Below are positions 53,790-64,000 of a stretch of DNA of 64,000 nucleotides, in pieces; position 1 is the stretch's first letter, and each line of letters begins with the position of its first letter. Source of the DNA: Cristatella mucedo (Eukaryota; Bryozoa; Phylactolaemata; Cristatellidae); assembly GCA_009760855.2 (NCBI GenBank), contig WPIO01000074.1, forward strand, positions 1,685,001 to 1,749,000. Reading direction: 5' to 3'. Under the pieces are notes generated by a model. That model was given only the letters and a program-made list of their open reading frames with translations, was not told the origin of the DNA and searched no databases. The position numbers were made by a program, and so were the translations under genes.

Positions 53790-54200
53790 ACCCGTCGAGG
53801 GAGCGAGTGTCGAGGCAACGCACTGCCTCCTCCGAGGCACCAGCCGCGTCTCGTGTTTCTCGCCCGGAAACGCGCGCGAGCAGGCGAGAGCGAGGCTGCG
53901 ACTAAAAGCTCGCACCTTTGCCGCGGGGCGAGATGCGAGTGCGAGCGGAGAAGATTGGCGCTTGGCGTATGGCGACAATCAACATCCGGTGCACGATGTT
54001 ATCGTAATTTGACTCACACTCTCGGCATTAGCTCGTAAACAAAACAGGTAGGCTCCCTGCGCCTGACCGCGCCCTTTCTCAAACTCTTGCTCTGGCGCGC
54101 TATAAAGGCCTGCCAAGTAGCTCTGACCCACTCTCCTGTGGGGCAACTGCCTCAGTAAACAGTGAGGGTGCGCCTCTCCGAAAACCTTAGCACATCGAAT
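53790..54200 (+). promoter_or_regulatory. CpG-rich stretch with TATA box, possible promoter
   Basis: CpG dinucleotides are dense from 53790 to 54110 (for example GAAACGCGCGCGAGCAGGCG), in contrast to the AT-rich surroundings. GCGCGCTATAAAGGCC places a TATAAA at 54101-54106, with a plausible start about 30 bp later. The first ATG downstream (54199) opens only a short frame with a possible donor (CAC|GTAAAT), so the gene it would drive was not found. Open frames on both strands here are compositional. Confidence 0.4.
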
Positions 54201-56589
54201 GGTGCACGTAAATTTGTTCGGTGACCGGGTACTCCCTTATTGATTTTCTCAGTACTTCTTTATACGAAGATTTTTCATTCAAAGTAGCGGCGCAAGTAAC
54301 AATTTTTCTCCGTAACCTTCTACAGTACTTTGCTTTGCCTGCCCTTAAAGGTCCGAAGCGGTTATACTAAGTCGTACCCACACGAACTCCAGTATAGGAC
54401 AGTAATTAAGGCTTGCGACATGGTGCCGCAAATGCCAACTTCTTCTAGTATAACTTAACTTCACAAAGCCTCAAAGACAAACTGCAGTTCAAGATCCTGT
54501 CTAGTTTACAAGTCAATTCGCTAGCGAGCAAAAGTAAAAAAATCCGACCTCGTTCTTCCATTGTGCTGGCGCTACCAAGCTACAGTAAATGGCTTTCCTG
54601 TACTCCCTAACCCTGGATTCTAACAAAAAGGCCTGACAACGACCAAATTGGTCCACGTCAATGACAGACCTACACGGCCCGGCAAGGTATGCGTTTACTT
54701 TAGAAGACAATTCTGCCTCAGCCGCCAGCCAATATCTTCCCATAAACTGCAAATGAATTCCGATCAGGTAGCAAGTGACTAGCTTAGAGTTTGCAAAGCA
54801 GTCGGCAGATAGATATGCCAGGCATAACGGTCTCAGCTGATGTGTCAAACTGATGCCCACTGGCTCTACCGCTAGGTGGCATCACTCACTTTAAGAAAGC
54901 GGTAAATGTCTATCATTCCACCTTACCCAACTCAATCACTTTGAAATCAAGTTCTTATAGTAGCAGCTGTCTTTTAAAATCCACTAGTTTAACTGTGCGT
55001 CTAACCAGCCTTTAATTCTGTGGAAAGATAGATTTCAGCTCGTAAGCTCCCGAAGCCAAGTTTTGTTTCCCGACTGAAGTCACGACATCTATTGATTTGA
55101 CGAAATCAAAGGGGAAGCTAAATAGCTGCTTTTCAATCTAATTACTTGCTGCATAAATGTAAATTTTATTTTACGTTTTTGGCTGGTCTTGGGCTGTGAT
55201 GATATCACAAGCAAACAATTGTGCTTAGTCTTAACAGTATGTAAAAGTTCTTGCGAGAGTTGTCGTTCTCCCAATGTGTTTTCGATTGACTTATAATTTA
55301 AACTATCTTTCAAGTATTGTTTTAATTGACACTCCTTGCATACAAAGTCATTCCTGGATTAGTATGACTGACTGGGGTCTAGGCTATCAAAATGTAACCG
55401 CCGTGGTTTCCTTCACTTGTAGTGATATATTTTCATTGCTATGTAGAATATGCACTTAATGATGAGAAGAATACCTACATAAATAAATAAGACTTTATTT
55501 TTTCTTAAGTAGGAATGCAGCTTCAATGATTTGGATATGATGAAGCGACCGATGAAAAAAGTTATGCTTTTACTGCACAACGTCAAGCCGCTGGTGTTAG
55601 CCGGACTAACTTAGCTTGCCATTGCTAAATAATTCTGGGAGGTATTATTCAGCTAAGGTGAGTTAGGTAGGGAAGTGTCAAGTGGTGCACGGGGCTCTAT
55701 TCAGCATCAATTTACTCTTACTTTTTATTGTTGGTTGAGAAGTACTATGACTACCTTAGTAGCTATATCTTTTAGTATCTGCATCACTCAGAAAATATAA
55801 TTTGACCTTAAAAGAACCATAATGTGTCCAGAAGCTGCAAAGGACTACAGTTTTCAATTTTCAATATCAGGTTCACAGAGAAATATGATTAGGGCAGCGG
55901 TTCTCAACCAGAGTGTCGCAACGATTTTGGGGTCAAACGACCCCGTCACAGGGATCGCCTAAGACCGTCAAAAAATCTGCATTTTTACATTTTGCCTACA
56001 GTAATATCACGGTTATGGTAGCCACAACGCGAGGAACTGTAATAAAGGTAAATCTGTAAAGTTTTTTTTAAGGGATTTCCCAATCAAAGCAGAAACTGAG
56101 CGTGCAGGGCAGTGCAGGGTGCAAGCCCCGGAGGGAGGCAAGTAGAACGGGCCCGCTCTCCTTCGATAAAGGGCTGGGCATGGCTCACAGAAAGGAAAGA
56201 AGCCGTGCTCAAACTGTTCTGAATGTCTGTAATTTTGCACAGTGCTGCAGAACATCAAGTATCATCTTATTACCTCGGTCGAGCGTGCAAGCAGTCTGTC
56301 ATCGGCAAACACAACGTGGCCTGGTTCGACTGAGTAGTTTATCTTTGGATTGGATTTGTTGTCCCTCAGACCCGTACAATCTGCTAAGCCAAAGAGTGGC
56401 GTGGCAGTCTTGACTTCCCATTATCACCCTACAGCGAACACGGGGTAAAAGTGAGTAATTAATGGTAGGTGACTGTGGGCTGGCGTGGAGATGAGCGCCA
56501 AGAAATACTGATTGCCTGAATCAATCTACATCGAAACTTTAAGCTACCGTGACCAAAGTAGCCGCGCTTTCCAGTATTGCATTAGGTCA
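54201..56589. other. Long intergenic or intronic stretch, nothing firm
   Basis: A minus-strand frame of 115 codons (54513-54860) and a plus frame of 103 codons (56102-56413) exist without domains or splice support. No repeat family member was recognised. Confidence 0.35.
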
Positions 56590-56619
56590 TATATTACACA
56601 CACGCACTCACACAAACAA

Positions 56620-56665
<46 letters not shown>

Positions 56666-56760
56666 CACACTTAATGTATTTGTATGTATATGTATATGTA
56701 TATATACACTTAAATATATATATATATTTAAGTGTTTATATATATATTACATCAGTTATA
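56590..56760. repeat. (CA)n and (TA)n compound microsatellite
   Basis: (CA)n lies at about 56596-56658, followed by TATGTATA and a palindromic pair CACTTAAATATATA / TATATTTAAGTG at 56707-56735 that could form a hairpin. Confidence 0.92.
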
Positions 56761-57000
56761 TTGTACGTGCTTACCAAAAACCTGCCTATCTTGAAGAAAG
56801 ATTACCCTTGATAAGGCTTATATTGTTCCCCAGAAAAACTTGATGCAGGCCTTACACTGCCGAGAAATGAACAGACATTGGCCCAGCCATGAAAAGCCTA
56901 ACTTCATTTTTAAGCATGCGGTGAAGCGCTGCTGCCTGAAGTTCTCTTGAGCCAAGCTGTATCAGGCCACCAGAAATTTTATCAGATAAATTTTGTGTAT

Positions 57001-57185
57001 AATGGTGAGCCGTGATGGCACACTTGGTAAGGTGGTTGCATTCATGACCTCGGTCCCAAGGTCGTGGGTTTGATTCCTGCGGTGGGCGATTCTTTATCGC
57101 CATTGCAAGCGGTGGTGATAGCCGTAAAGGCTCTATTGTCGCTATACAGAAAGAGGCTGTTTATTCAGCTAGAATTTAAATTTAA
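57001..57185 (+). mobile_element. SINE1, full-length-like
   Basis: It reads GTGAGCCGTGATGGCACACT (A-box region), GACCTCGGTCCCAAGGTCGT, B box GGGTTTGATTCC, GGCGATTCTTTATCGCC, TAGCCGTAAAGGCTCTATTG and GAGGCTGTTTATTCAGCTAG. It is followed by an AAATTTAAAT-rich end. Confidence 0.87.
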
Positions 57186-58534
57186 ATACAGATAAATAAT
57201 AAAGATATGGATTGTTTGTGAGAAAAAGAAGGCCTAACCAAATTCTTTGAGAGCCTACCTGCCACCCTGCTTCCAGAGAAAAGTGATTAGTAACGTGAAG
57301 TGATTAGTAACGTGGCGCTGCAGACAGTGAATTCACAGGCTTATGCGATACATTTACGGTCTGAGGGAGTCTCTCTGATGTAGTGACCGAAGCTTGGCAT
57401 GTGAGATAGGGAGACTGACGAGGGAATAAACATAAACTAAGCGTCAACGTAAGCTTAAACTGAGAATTTCGGTTGAGAAGCGCTTTTATTTTTAAAACCC
57501 TTTCGAAGGACGCGCACCATTTGATGGCATGCACATATGCCAAAGCACAAGTTGCACGCGTTTTCGTGTTTCGGAACGAGTGGGAAGTTGACTCGATAGA
57601 GACCAACGGCACCGGTGGTTGCAGCTCCACCGCAGCAGTGGAGCAGCCTCTCACTGAGTCACTGAGTCACTGCTTGCGGTCTGACATTATTCTGGAGGAC
57701 AATGGATGGGGACTGATTGACATCTCTTTTTTTTAGCTGAGCCTCGAGTCATCGCCACTCGGCGGTGCTACCGACGCACGGTCACGAGATGTCTCAGATT
57801 GTCGACGATGCCGGTTAGTGCCAGCTATGCAACGACAACGGGTTGGACAACGTGTGCAGCTAATCTTTAGTATGCCGATTGCTATCGACGCCGTGCAGCA
57901 GCACCAAGCGAACGTTGCAGCGTGCCGCCGAAGTCCATCATTCAGCTGCGCTTTCGAACGCTTGCCCTTCAATTCGGGTCAGTTTGATTGGTGGAGTCAT
58001 GTGCAGCTCAGAATTTCATAACAACTACCCAGGAAAAAGAACACATTTCTTACGCTGGCGATTATTTTACCAGGTTTCCGACGATCTAGATTGATCTGAA
58101 TACCCCTACTCTTACATGTACACGATTTGCATATTACAAACGATAGAAGTTATAGAAACAGGACGTACCGTGCGTCAGTCAATTTGCATCTTGTGAGACC
58201 CGGACCGAGCAGAAGGCTTTCAGCGGCCATCTTGCAATCTCTGCATGACCTTTTACTAGATGAACACATCAGGTCGAAGTCCAGGCTCGTAAGTTCTAAA
58301 GCATTCCTGTCACAAAATCAGACGAGCTAAGACATTTGTGCCACAGCCTACTAGTGCATACATTTCTGAAGTCCTTCAAACGCTGTTTAACGCAAGTCAG
58401 CAAGACACTAATTTATAGAATTGACTTCAGAAGCTTTTTTAGAATAAGAAGAGAGAGCAAGAGAGAAAGAGAGCGAGAGCGCGACAGCGTGAGAGCTAGG
58501 CCGTAGACAGATCGATAGCTTTTTTTGAAGCAAA
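57186..58534. other. Mixed region, GC-rich middle, no gene resolved
   Basis: 57470-58020 is somewhat GC-rich with frames of 60-116 codons on both strands and no recognisable domain. A GA-rich patch lies at 58445-58490. Confidence 0.3.
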
Positions 58535-58635
58535 ATATGCTTCCTTTGCATAAATATTAAGTGCCTAGAGAGAGATTGAGTTCTCCGAGGGTTCTATTTG
58601 AAAAGTATTTTCATTGTTGTTATTGTTATTATTAT
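58535..58635 (+). mobile_element. LINE-B 3' tail fragment
   Basis: TATGCTTCCTTTGCATAAAT, AGTGCCTAGAGAGAGATTGA and GTTCTCCGAGGGTTCTAT, then TTGTTATT repeats, run directly into the GACAGAGA array. Confidence 0.75.
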
Positions 58636-58741
58636 AGACAGAGAGAGGCAGAGAGAAAGAGAGACAGAGAGACAGAGAGACAGAGAGACAGAGAGACAGA
58701 GAGACAGAGAGACAGAGAGAGAGACAGAGAGACAGAGAGAC

Positions 58742-58782
<41 letters not shown>

Positions 58783-59128
58783 CAGAGAGACAGAGAGACA
58801 GAGAGACAGAGAGACAGAGAGACAGAGAGACAGAGAGACAGAGAGACAGAGAGACAGAGAGACAGAGAGACAGAGAGAAAGAGAGGCGGAGAGACGGAGA
58901 GACGGAGAGACGGAGAGACGGAGAGACGGAGAGACGGAGAGACAGAGAGACAGAGAGACAGAGAGACAGAGAGACAGAGAGACAGAGAGACAGAGAGACA
59001 GAGAGACAGAGAGACAGAGAGAGACAGAGAAACAGAGAAACAGAGAAACAGAGAAACAGAGAAACAGAGAAACAGAGAGACAGAGAGACAGACAGAGAGA
59101 CAGACAGAGTGAAAGAGAGACAGAGAGA
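58636..59128. repeat. 8-bp GACAGAGA array with variant blocks
   Basis: About 60 units. Homogenised variant runs are (GACGGAGA)n at about 58890-58940 and (AACAGAGA)n at about 59020-59075, within otherwise regular GACAGAGA. Confidence 0.95.
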
Positions 59129-59183
59129 GATTGGTGGAGGGAAGACAGAGAGAAAAGCAGATTAGGGGATGACAGCATGGTCT

Positions 59184-59227
<44 letters not shown>

Positions 59228-59621
59228 GAGAGAGAGAGAAAGAGACAGAGACAGAGACAGAGACAGAGACAGAGACAGAGACAGAGACAGAGACAGAGAC
59301 AGAGACAGAGACAGAGACAGAGACAGAGACAGAGACAGAGACAGAGACAGAGACAGAGACAGAGACAGAGACAGAGACAGAGACAGAGACAGAGACAGAG
59401 ACAGAGACAGAGACAGAGACAGAGACAGAGACAGAGACAGAGACAGAGACAGAGACAGAGACAGAGACAGAGACAGAGACAGAGACAGAGACAGAGACAG
59501 AGACAGAGACAGAGACAGAGACAGAGACAGAGAGTCAGAGAAAGAGAGAGAATGAGAGGGAGAGAGATTGTTGGAGGGAAGGACAGAGTGAAAACCAGAT
59601 TAGGGGATGACAGCATGGTCT

Positions 59622-59660
<39 letters not shown>

Positions 59661-59690
59661 CGAGCGAGAGAGAAAGATAAAGGTAAGAAG
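59129..59690. repeat. (GA)n and 6-bp CAGAGA array with duplicated spacer
   Basis: A 57-58-bp spacer ending GATGACAGCATGGTCTGA occurs at 59129-59185 and again at 59566-59623. After the first come (GA)n and then about 48 perfect CAGAGA units (59241-59530); after the second comes (GA)n only. Confidence 0.95.
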
Positions 59691-60020
59691 GATCGGAAGG
59701 AGGAGATCGTGACGGATGCTTATTTTAATGACTACGACAGTAATTCGGACCATTGGATACTGAGATACTAGTAGAGAATGGGAGAGATAGAGGAGGGAGA
59801 CGAAAGAGATATAATGCCAAAAAGTCATGGCTTCAACGACCGTACAGCAGCAGCGACACCTGATTGGTCTAGATATTCATCACGGGATAGATATTCATCA
59901 CGGGGGTGGAGTCTAGAAAGTGTCTGAGTCGACGCGCCATGCATAGCATAATGAGGCAGTTGCATTGCATGCAACCGTCGCAATCGAGGCAAAGCGACGC
60001 TTCGCTTGCACCAGCGTAGA
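59691..60020. other. Spacer with a short direct repeat
   Basis: GATATTCATCACGGG occurs twice in tandem at about 59873-59904. Nothing else was recognised. Confidence 0.5.
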
Positions 60021-60760
60021 GGCCCCTGCTGCCGGCTGTCGACGAACGCTGTACGAGCCAGCAGACTCGCTGGCTCGCTGTCGGGCTCGCGGTACCAGCA
60101 GGGCTTAAAGCAGCAGCTCGGCATTCTCGGAAGTCGACCGCTGCGAGCAGCTGCACTGGGAGTTGCCAAAAGCTCGACGAATCTCGGATGTCCCTCCCCA
60201 GAATCTTGCGACAACTAGAAGGAAACGGACGAGGCTCGGCTAGCCCCGCTTTTTGTTGTGGCAGCTAAAGAGAGTCGCTTCGCAGGATTGGACACTTCTG
60301 GAAACAAGGTACTTCGATTCGATCTTGCAGCTGGCCGCTCGCGCTGCCGCCGTCCGTAGCGTCCGTGCGTCGCTAGCGGCCCGACTTGCGACGCTTTTTG
60401 GCAACAACTCGCTCGTTCCGTCACGCCACGCCAAGCCCCAGGCTTCACTGTTCCCACCCCTCTGCGACGGGGACTGTCGGGCATGTGTAGACAGGGAAAG
60501 ACAGCTCAAGAGCTCACTGTGCTCACTGAATCTTTTGTACCCGCGGCACCAGCTGAACCCACTGCACCGCCATCTTCGGCCTTGGGCCTTCCGTGCCACG
60601 TCGCTCGCACCACCCTGACGGCCGCAGCGGCAAGGGCAGCAGCACACAAGTCTGCCCACATTGCACCTCTTCGTGGCTTGTATGGCTTGAGTAACTTTGC
60701 CACTTGACACCACTCCTTTATCGTTCGTCGCTCATTCAGTCGGCAGACGACTCGCACGGA
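60021..60760. other. GC-rich island with overlapping open frames
   Basis: Frames of 74-157 codons overlap on both strands. On the plus strand an acceptor-like CTTCGCAG at about 60286 precedes a frame (DWTLLETRYFDSILQL, Ala/Arg-rich), and a frame from 60484 ends LRGLYGLSNFAT at 60707. An Ala-rich coding end is possible, but I cannot decide the strand or exons. Confidence 0.3.
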
Positions 60761-61249
60761 GCAGACGCTCAGAGCAATGGCAGCAGTAGTTCAGTAGGGG
60801 CCCCTGCCCTCAGCTGTTCTCGGAGGGCTCGGTGTGGTTCGAAGTGCTTTCAGCTCATCCATCAATTTCCATGCTACCGCTTGAGCTACTGGTGGAAGAT
60901 TCAACTGGACCAACGAAGCGAGTGTTATAGCCTACCCGTATAGATGCTTATATTTGCATACAGTCAGACCCCGACTTGGAAAATAGATAGCGACCAAAAA
61001 CCTATCACGAGTCAAATTTTTTAAGTCGAGAACGGCTTTGCGATACGAGGTTCTAATGCGACACGTTCTGACGCTCTCGTGCATCGTTTGGTACCTGCAA
61101 TGCTACTATGCTGCCAAAGCTACTGGCCGCTCAAGGGTATTCTTTTTTTCCCGGAAACAATTTTGCGATTTGATTGTCTTTGGCATTGCCATGGCCGAGC
61201 TCGTGTGTCCGAACGTTCCTAAGTCGAACCGATGTAAGTTGGGGCTAAC
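60761..61249. other. Unassigned DNA
   Basis: Nothing was recognised. Confidence 0.3.
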
Positions 61250-61365
61250 TGTACACACACACACACACAAGCACACACACACACACACACAAATACACAC
61301 ACAAATACACACACAAATACACACACAAATACACACAAATACACACACAAATACACACACACTCA
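61250..61365. repeat. (CA)n with ACACACAAAT units
   Basis: (CA)n passes into about six ACACACAAAT-type 10-bp units and then (CA)n again. Confidence 0.92.
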
Positions 61366-61404
61366 CGTGTGCGAACGCGCCTTCATGCACACACATATAT
61401 GTGT

Positions 61405-62460
61405 GTCTAATAATAATAATAGCATATTTGTCTCCTAAGAGAACTCAATCTTTGTCTAGGCACTTTATATTTGCTGTAAAAGAAGCATGAATAAATTGCT
61501 AGTGGTAGCATCTACAATGAACCAAAAGTGGAATACAATTAATGTGCCATACCCAGGGTCAGCACGAAAATATTGGTATGGCTTGCATACACAGTGTCAG
61601 GAAGCATAAGCACACAAAGTCAGCATCACGTGGACCTACTAAATGCTGAGATTAAGAGATGCCTCTGAGTTTTTTTTATAGCGATTAATTCAGGAGATGT
61701 CGTGACGCTAATCGGAAGTTAGTTGCAGGCTTTGGGTACATACAAACTAAAGGCAAGGTCAACAAAGGATTTTAGGTTTACACTAGGCATTGATAAACGG
61801 TAATATTCCGAAGAGCAGATGGTACGAGGCTTAGCCTGGCAGGGGTAGTTCTGTTAGTTGGGGTGGAGCCGAAGAATAAAAGACTTTAGAAGTGGGTGAC
61901 AGAACCTTGAATTTATTTCATTGTTTGACTAGGAACCAGTGCAATTCGGCGAGAAGGGGTTGGATGTGGCAACTGCAACGAGCACGACAAGCAAACTTAG
62001 CTGCAGAGCTTCGCACGACCAACCTGACTTGGTCCAGCGTTTAAGGGGCTCACCTCGATCAACGTCTGATTGAGGTTGTGGGCTCGAGCCCGAGGCACAT
62101 GTGTGAGGCGCCCGAGTAGCAATTAAGTTCTCTTCGGGCGCTATACAAATGGATAATAATATAGAAAAAATTACATTCGCACCAGCTGTAAGCGTGTGAT
62201 TGCCAAGGCCGGTGGGCCGTCAAGCATTGAGCTAGAGCAGTCGAGACCAGATTTCACAAATGCATGAACCAATGTTACTGAGTTATCACTGTCTAAGCAA
62301 GCCCACATTTTAGCAATGATATGAAGCTGAAAGTAGGCAGAATTGTCTTGGGAGCTAGTGTGGTCGTGCAATGGAAGTTTACTTAGAAACAGGACACCCA
62401 GAGTTTGAGCAGCTTCAGTTGGAGGTATGCTTCACGTTGAGCCGATTTCAAATAATATCA
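61405..62460 (-). mobile_element. LINE-B 3' half, split by SINE2
   Basis: The tail starts with (AAT)n at 61410, AGAGAACTCAATCTTTGTC and CTAGGCACTTTATATTTGCT, and the C-terminal region follows to about 62023. It resumes at 62160 with TGAACCAATG and related sequence matching 5300-5420. Frames are broken throughout. Confidence 0.78.
62024..62160 (+). mobile_element. SINE2, full-length-like, nested in LINE-B
   Basis: It reads ACTTGGTCCAGCGTTTAAGG (A-box region), GATTGAGGTTGTGGGC, B box GGGCTCGAGCCC, GGCACATGTGTGAGGCGCC, then AATTAAGTTCTCTTCGGGCG and CTATACAAATGG with ATAAT repeats. Its last about 40 bp equal the end of LINE-B. Confidence 0.85.
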
Positions 62461-62559
62461 TTTCCAACTATTTAATACCACTTGATTTGTATAAAAGTAT
62501 GAAGTCACTTTAATACAGCTCCAAATTCATACATGCACACATATACATACACACATACA

Positions 62560-62620
62560 TGAATATATATATATATATGTATATATATATATGTATATAT
62601 ATATGTATATATATATGTAT
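62560..62620. repeat. (TA)n with TATATG units
   Basis: TA repeats are interrupted by regular TATATATATG-type units. Confidence 0.9.
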
Positions 62621-62689
62621 GCATATATTTGCATGTACGATTGGCTTACGATAAGCAGCTGCTTTCTCCAGGGTCCATGCGGCCACAGG

Positions 62690-62880
62690 TGGCTTCGATA
62701 CCGAGGCTGGGCTACTGCTGCAGCCTGCCGGCTAAATGGTGCTCTTTTAACCAATTCAGCTCCGGAAGTCGCGGGTTCAAATTCCAGAGTGGGAGATCCT
62801 TTATAGCCACTGCAAGTGTCAGTGAAAGCAGTAAAGGCTCACCTGTTGCTACAAAAAGGCGGCTTTTAAATCACCTAATA
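62690..62880 (+). mobile_element. SINE1-like copy with altered 5' part
   Basis: GGAAGTCGCGGGTTCAAATTCC (B-box region), GGGAGATCCTTTATAGCC, AGTAAAGGCTCACCTGTTGC and GCTTTTAAATCACCTAATAC match SINE1. The A-box half is strongly diverged. Confidence 0.65.
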
Positions 62881-64000
62881 CTTGTTGCCACTGTGAATAA
62901 ACCTGTTCCCGACCCCTCGCCCGGACGCTGGAGGACCCCTATAGATGGTCTTTCGCACAGCCTTTGATTTTGGCTGGTCCCACATCAGCTTGCCGGGCGG
63001 GGGGAGGGATCTGGTGCTCAGATGCGCGAGCGAGTGATATCGTATCCGAACGTTAGCTCAGCGGCACAGCTGCGCAGCGGCGCAGTGGCAAAGTGGCGCA
63101 GCTTTGGCGGAAGTTGACGAATGCCGGGGAGGCCCATATCCTCACTCGGTGACCGAAACGGCGTCGTGTGCTGCTGCTGCTGTGCCGGATCTGTGTTTGC
63201 GGGTGGCTCGACTAGGCGGCAGCACATGGTGGCCCTGACTGCTTCTGGACGCTCTCTGAGTCACCACACATCCCTCCGAGCGTCTGTCGCTAAACTGTCC
63301 TTCTTGCTGGCTCGACAAAGAGGCAACCTGGTCGGCTGGCAATTCAGCCGAGCCTGCATCCGGCCACAATTGCTAGGGCATCTCAACGGTGGCCGTCGTG
63401 GCTTGCTAGTGCGCCCGCAGGTAACCAGCGGGCTGTCAGCTGCGAAACCGAACTGCCTTTGTGCTTGCCTAAATTTCCGCTGCTAACCACCAACCGCAGA
63501 GATCGATTCCAGGAGGGTGCCATTATCAGAGTGCCCGGGGCTCGCTCGCTGACCTGCTGCGCTCAGTCCAACGGGAATTGCAGCAGATCCCTGTCGGCGG
63601 CCGCCTGAGCTTAACTTAAGCCGGCAAATGCTCTTTTATTAGAACTGGGAGCACGTAACAGGAGCCTATCTAGTTGTGCAATCCAGCTACCCGAGCGTGG
63701 TCTTCTTGCCGGACACTGCTCACTCCGCCCCTGATCCACCGATTGCTTGAAACGATGTATCTCTTCATCATTTGTACGCGGCATTTTGCTAAACAAAATG
63801 CCGGAACTGAGAGCACTTTGACAGCCTCGAACCTTACATCCGCCATTTTTTGTGTGGCTTTCCCTTATCTACAGACAGGGGTAGATTAAATAAACCAGCA
63901 TCTAGCACGGATCCAACAGACCGTATTCTTGAAGCGCCCTGATGGCGTTGGGAAGTCGTGTTGGTTGTGTTTAGTTCACAGGCTAGCAGAATGCAGCTCT
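62881..64000. other. GC-rich end of the window, possible exon
   Basis: 63000-63600 is GC-rich. A plus-strand frame from an ATG at 63227 (MVALTASGRSLSHHTSL, then VGWQFSRACIRPQLLGHL) reaches a donor-like CAG|GTAACC at 63421, so a first exon is possible, but the minus strand is open too. A possible AATAAA lies at 63889. The window ends without a resolved gene. Confidence 0.3.

Noticed and set aside
57001-57185. A possible tRNA gene with A and B boxes
   Set aside because: It has no complete cloverleaf, and the same A/B-box unit with the same 3' body recurs at 25.3, 36.1, 37.3, 51.1, 51.9 and 62.7 kb, so it is a SINE.
58594-59616. A 340-codon minus-strand frame and several 128-195-codon plus-strand frames
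   Set aside because: They consist of the GACAGAGA and CAGAGA arrays (Arg/Glu/Asp or Leu/Cys/Ser repeats) and start inside a LINE tail.

Overview
This is a eukaryotic, almost certainly animal, genomic window. Its genes are split by GT-AG introns, transposon remnants fill the introns and intergenic DNA, and there are long microsatellites but no operons, tRNA or rRNA genes. The main gene resembles the N-terminal tetratricopeptide (TPR) region of the animal histone demethylase UTX/KDM6A. LINEs of L2/CR1/Rex type, an R2-like LINE with a restriction-like endonuclease, and tRNA-derived SINEs also fit a metazoan. An invertebrate such as a flatworm is possible, but I cannot fix the phylum.

Layout. 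1.2-9.3 kb (+): a small four-exon gene (about 122 aa, unrecognised) whose 7.4-kb first intron holds tandem repeats and nested LINEs. 10.1-12.6 kb (-): a decayed, internally deleted R2-like LINE. 13.6-14.5 kb: a LINE-B relic. 15.16-26.34 kb (+): the best gene, eleven coding exons that join in phase into a 580-aa UTX/KDM6-like TPR protein, ending with a poly(A) signal and with no JmjC domain. 27.3-31.3 kb: nested LINE-A and LINE-B pieces. 34.7-36.1 kb (-): the last three exons of an unrecognised gene. 39.6-39.9 kb (+) and 43.1-43.3 kb (-): possible single exons of unknown genes. 40.6-42.9 kb: the best preserved LINE-B copy. 43.8-46.6 kb and 52.4-59.7 kb: long purine/pyrimidine microsatellites. 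47.8 kb: five CAGGTG E-boxes spaced exactly 11 bp apart. 53.8-54.2, 60.0-60.8 and 63.0-63.6 kb: GC-rich islands with possible promoters or exons that I could not resolve.

Repeat names used here are my own. LINE-A is a short 3'-end relic (about 490 bp) ending in a TACATTACA-like tail. LINE-B is an L2/CR1-like LINE ending in ATT/AAT trinucleotides. SINE1 and SINE2 are two tRNA-derived SINEs with A and B boxes. SINE2 carries the same 3' end as LINE-B, which suggests LINE-B machinery mobilised it. Several elements are nested, giving a relative order of insertion.

Exon models were made by hand from splice signals, phase continuity and remembered family similarity. No alignment or transcript was available, so boundaries, especially first exons, are provisional.
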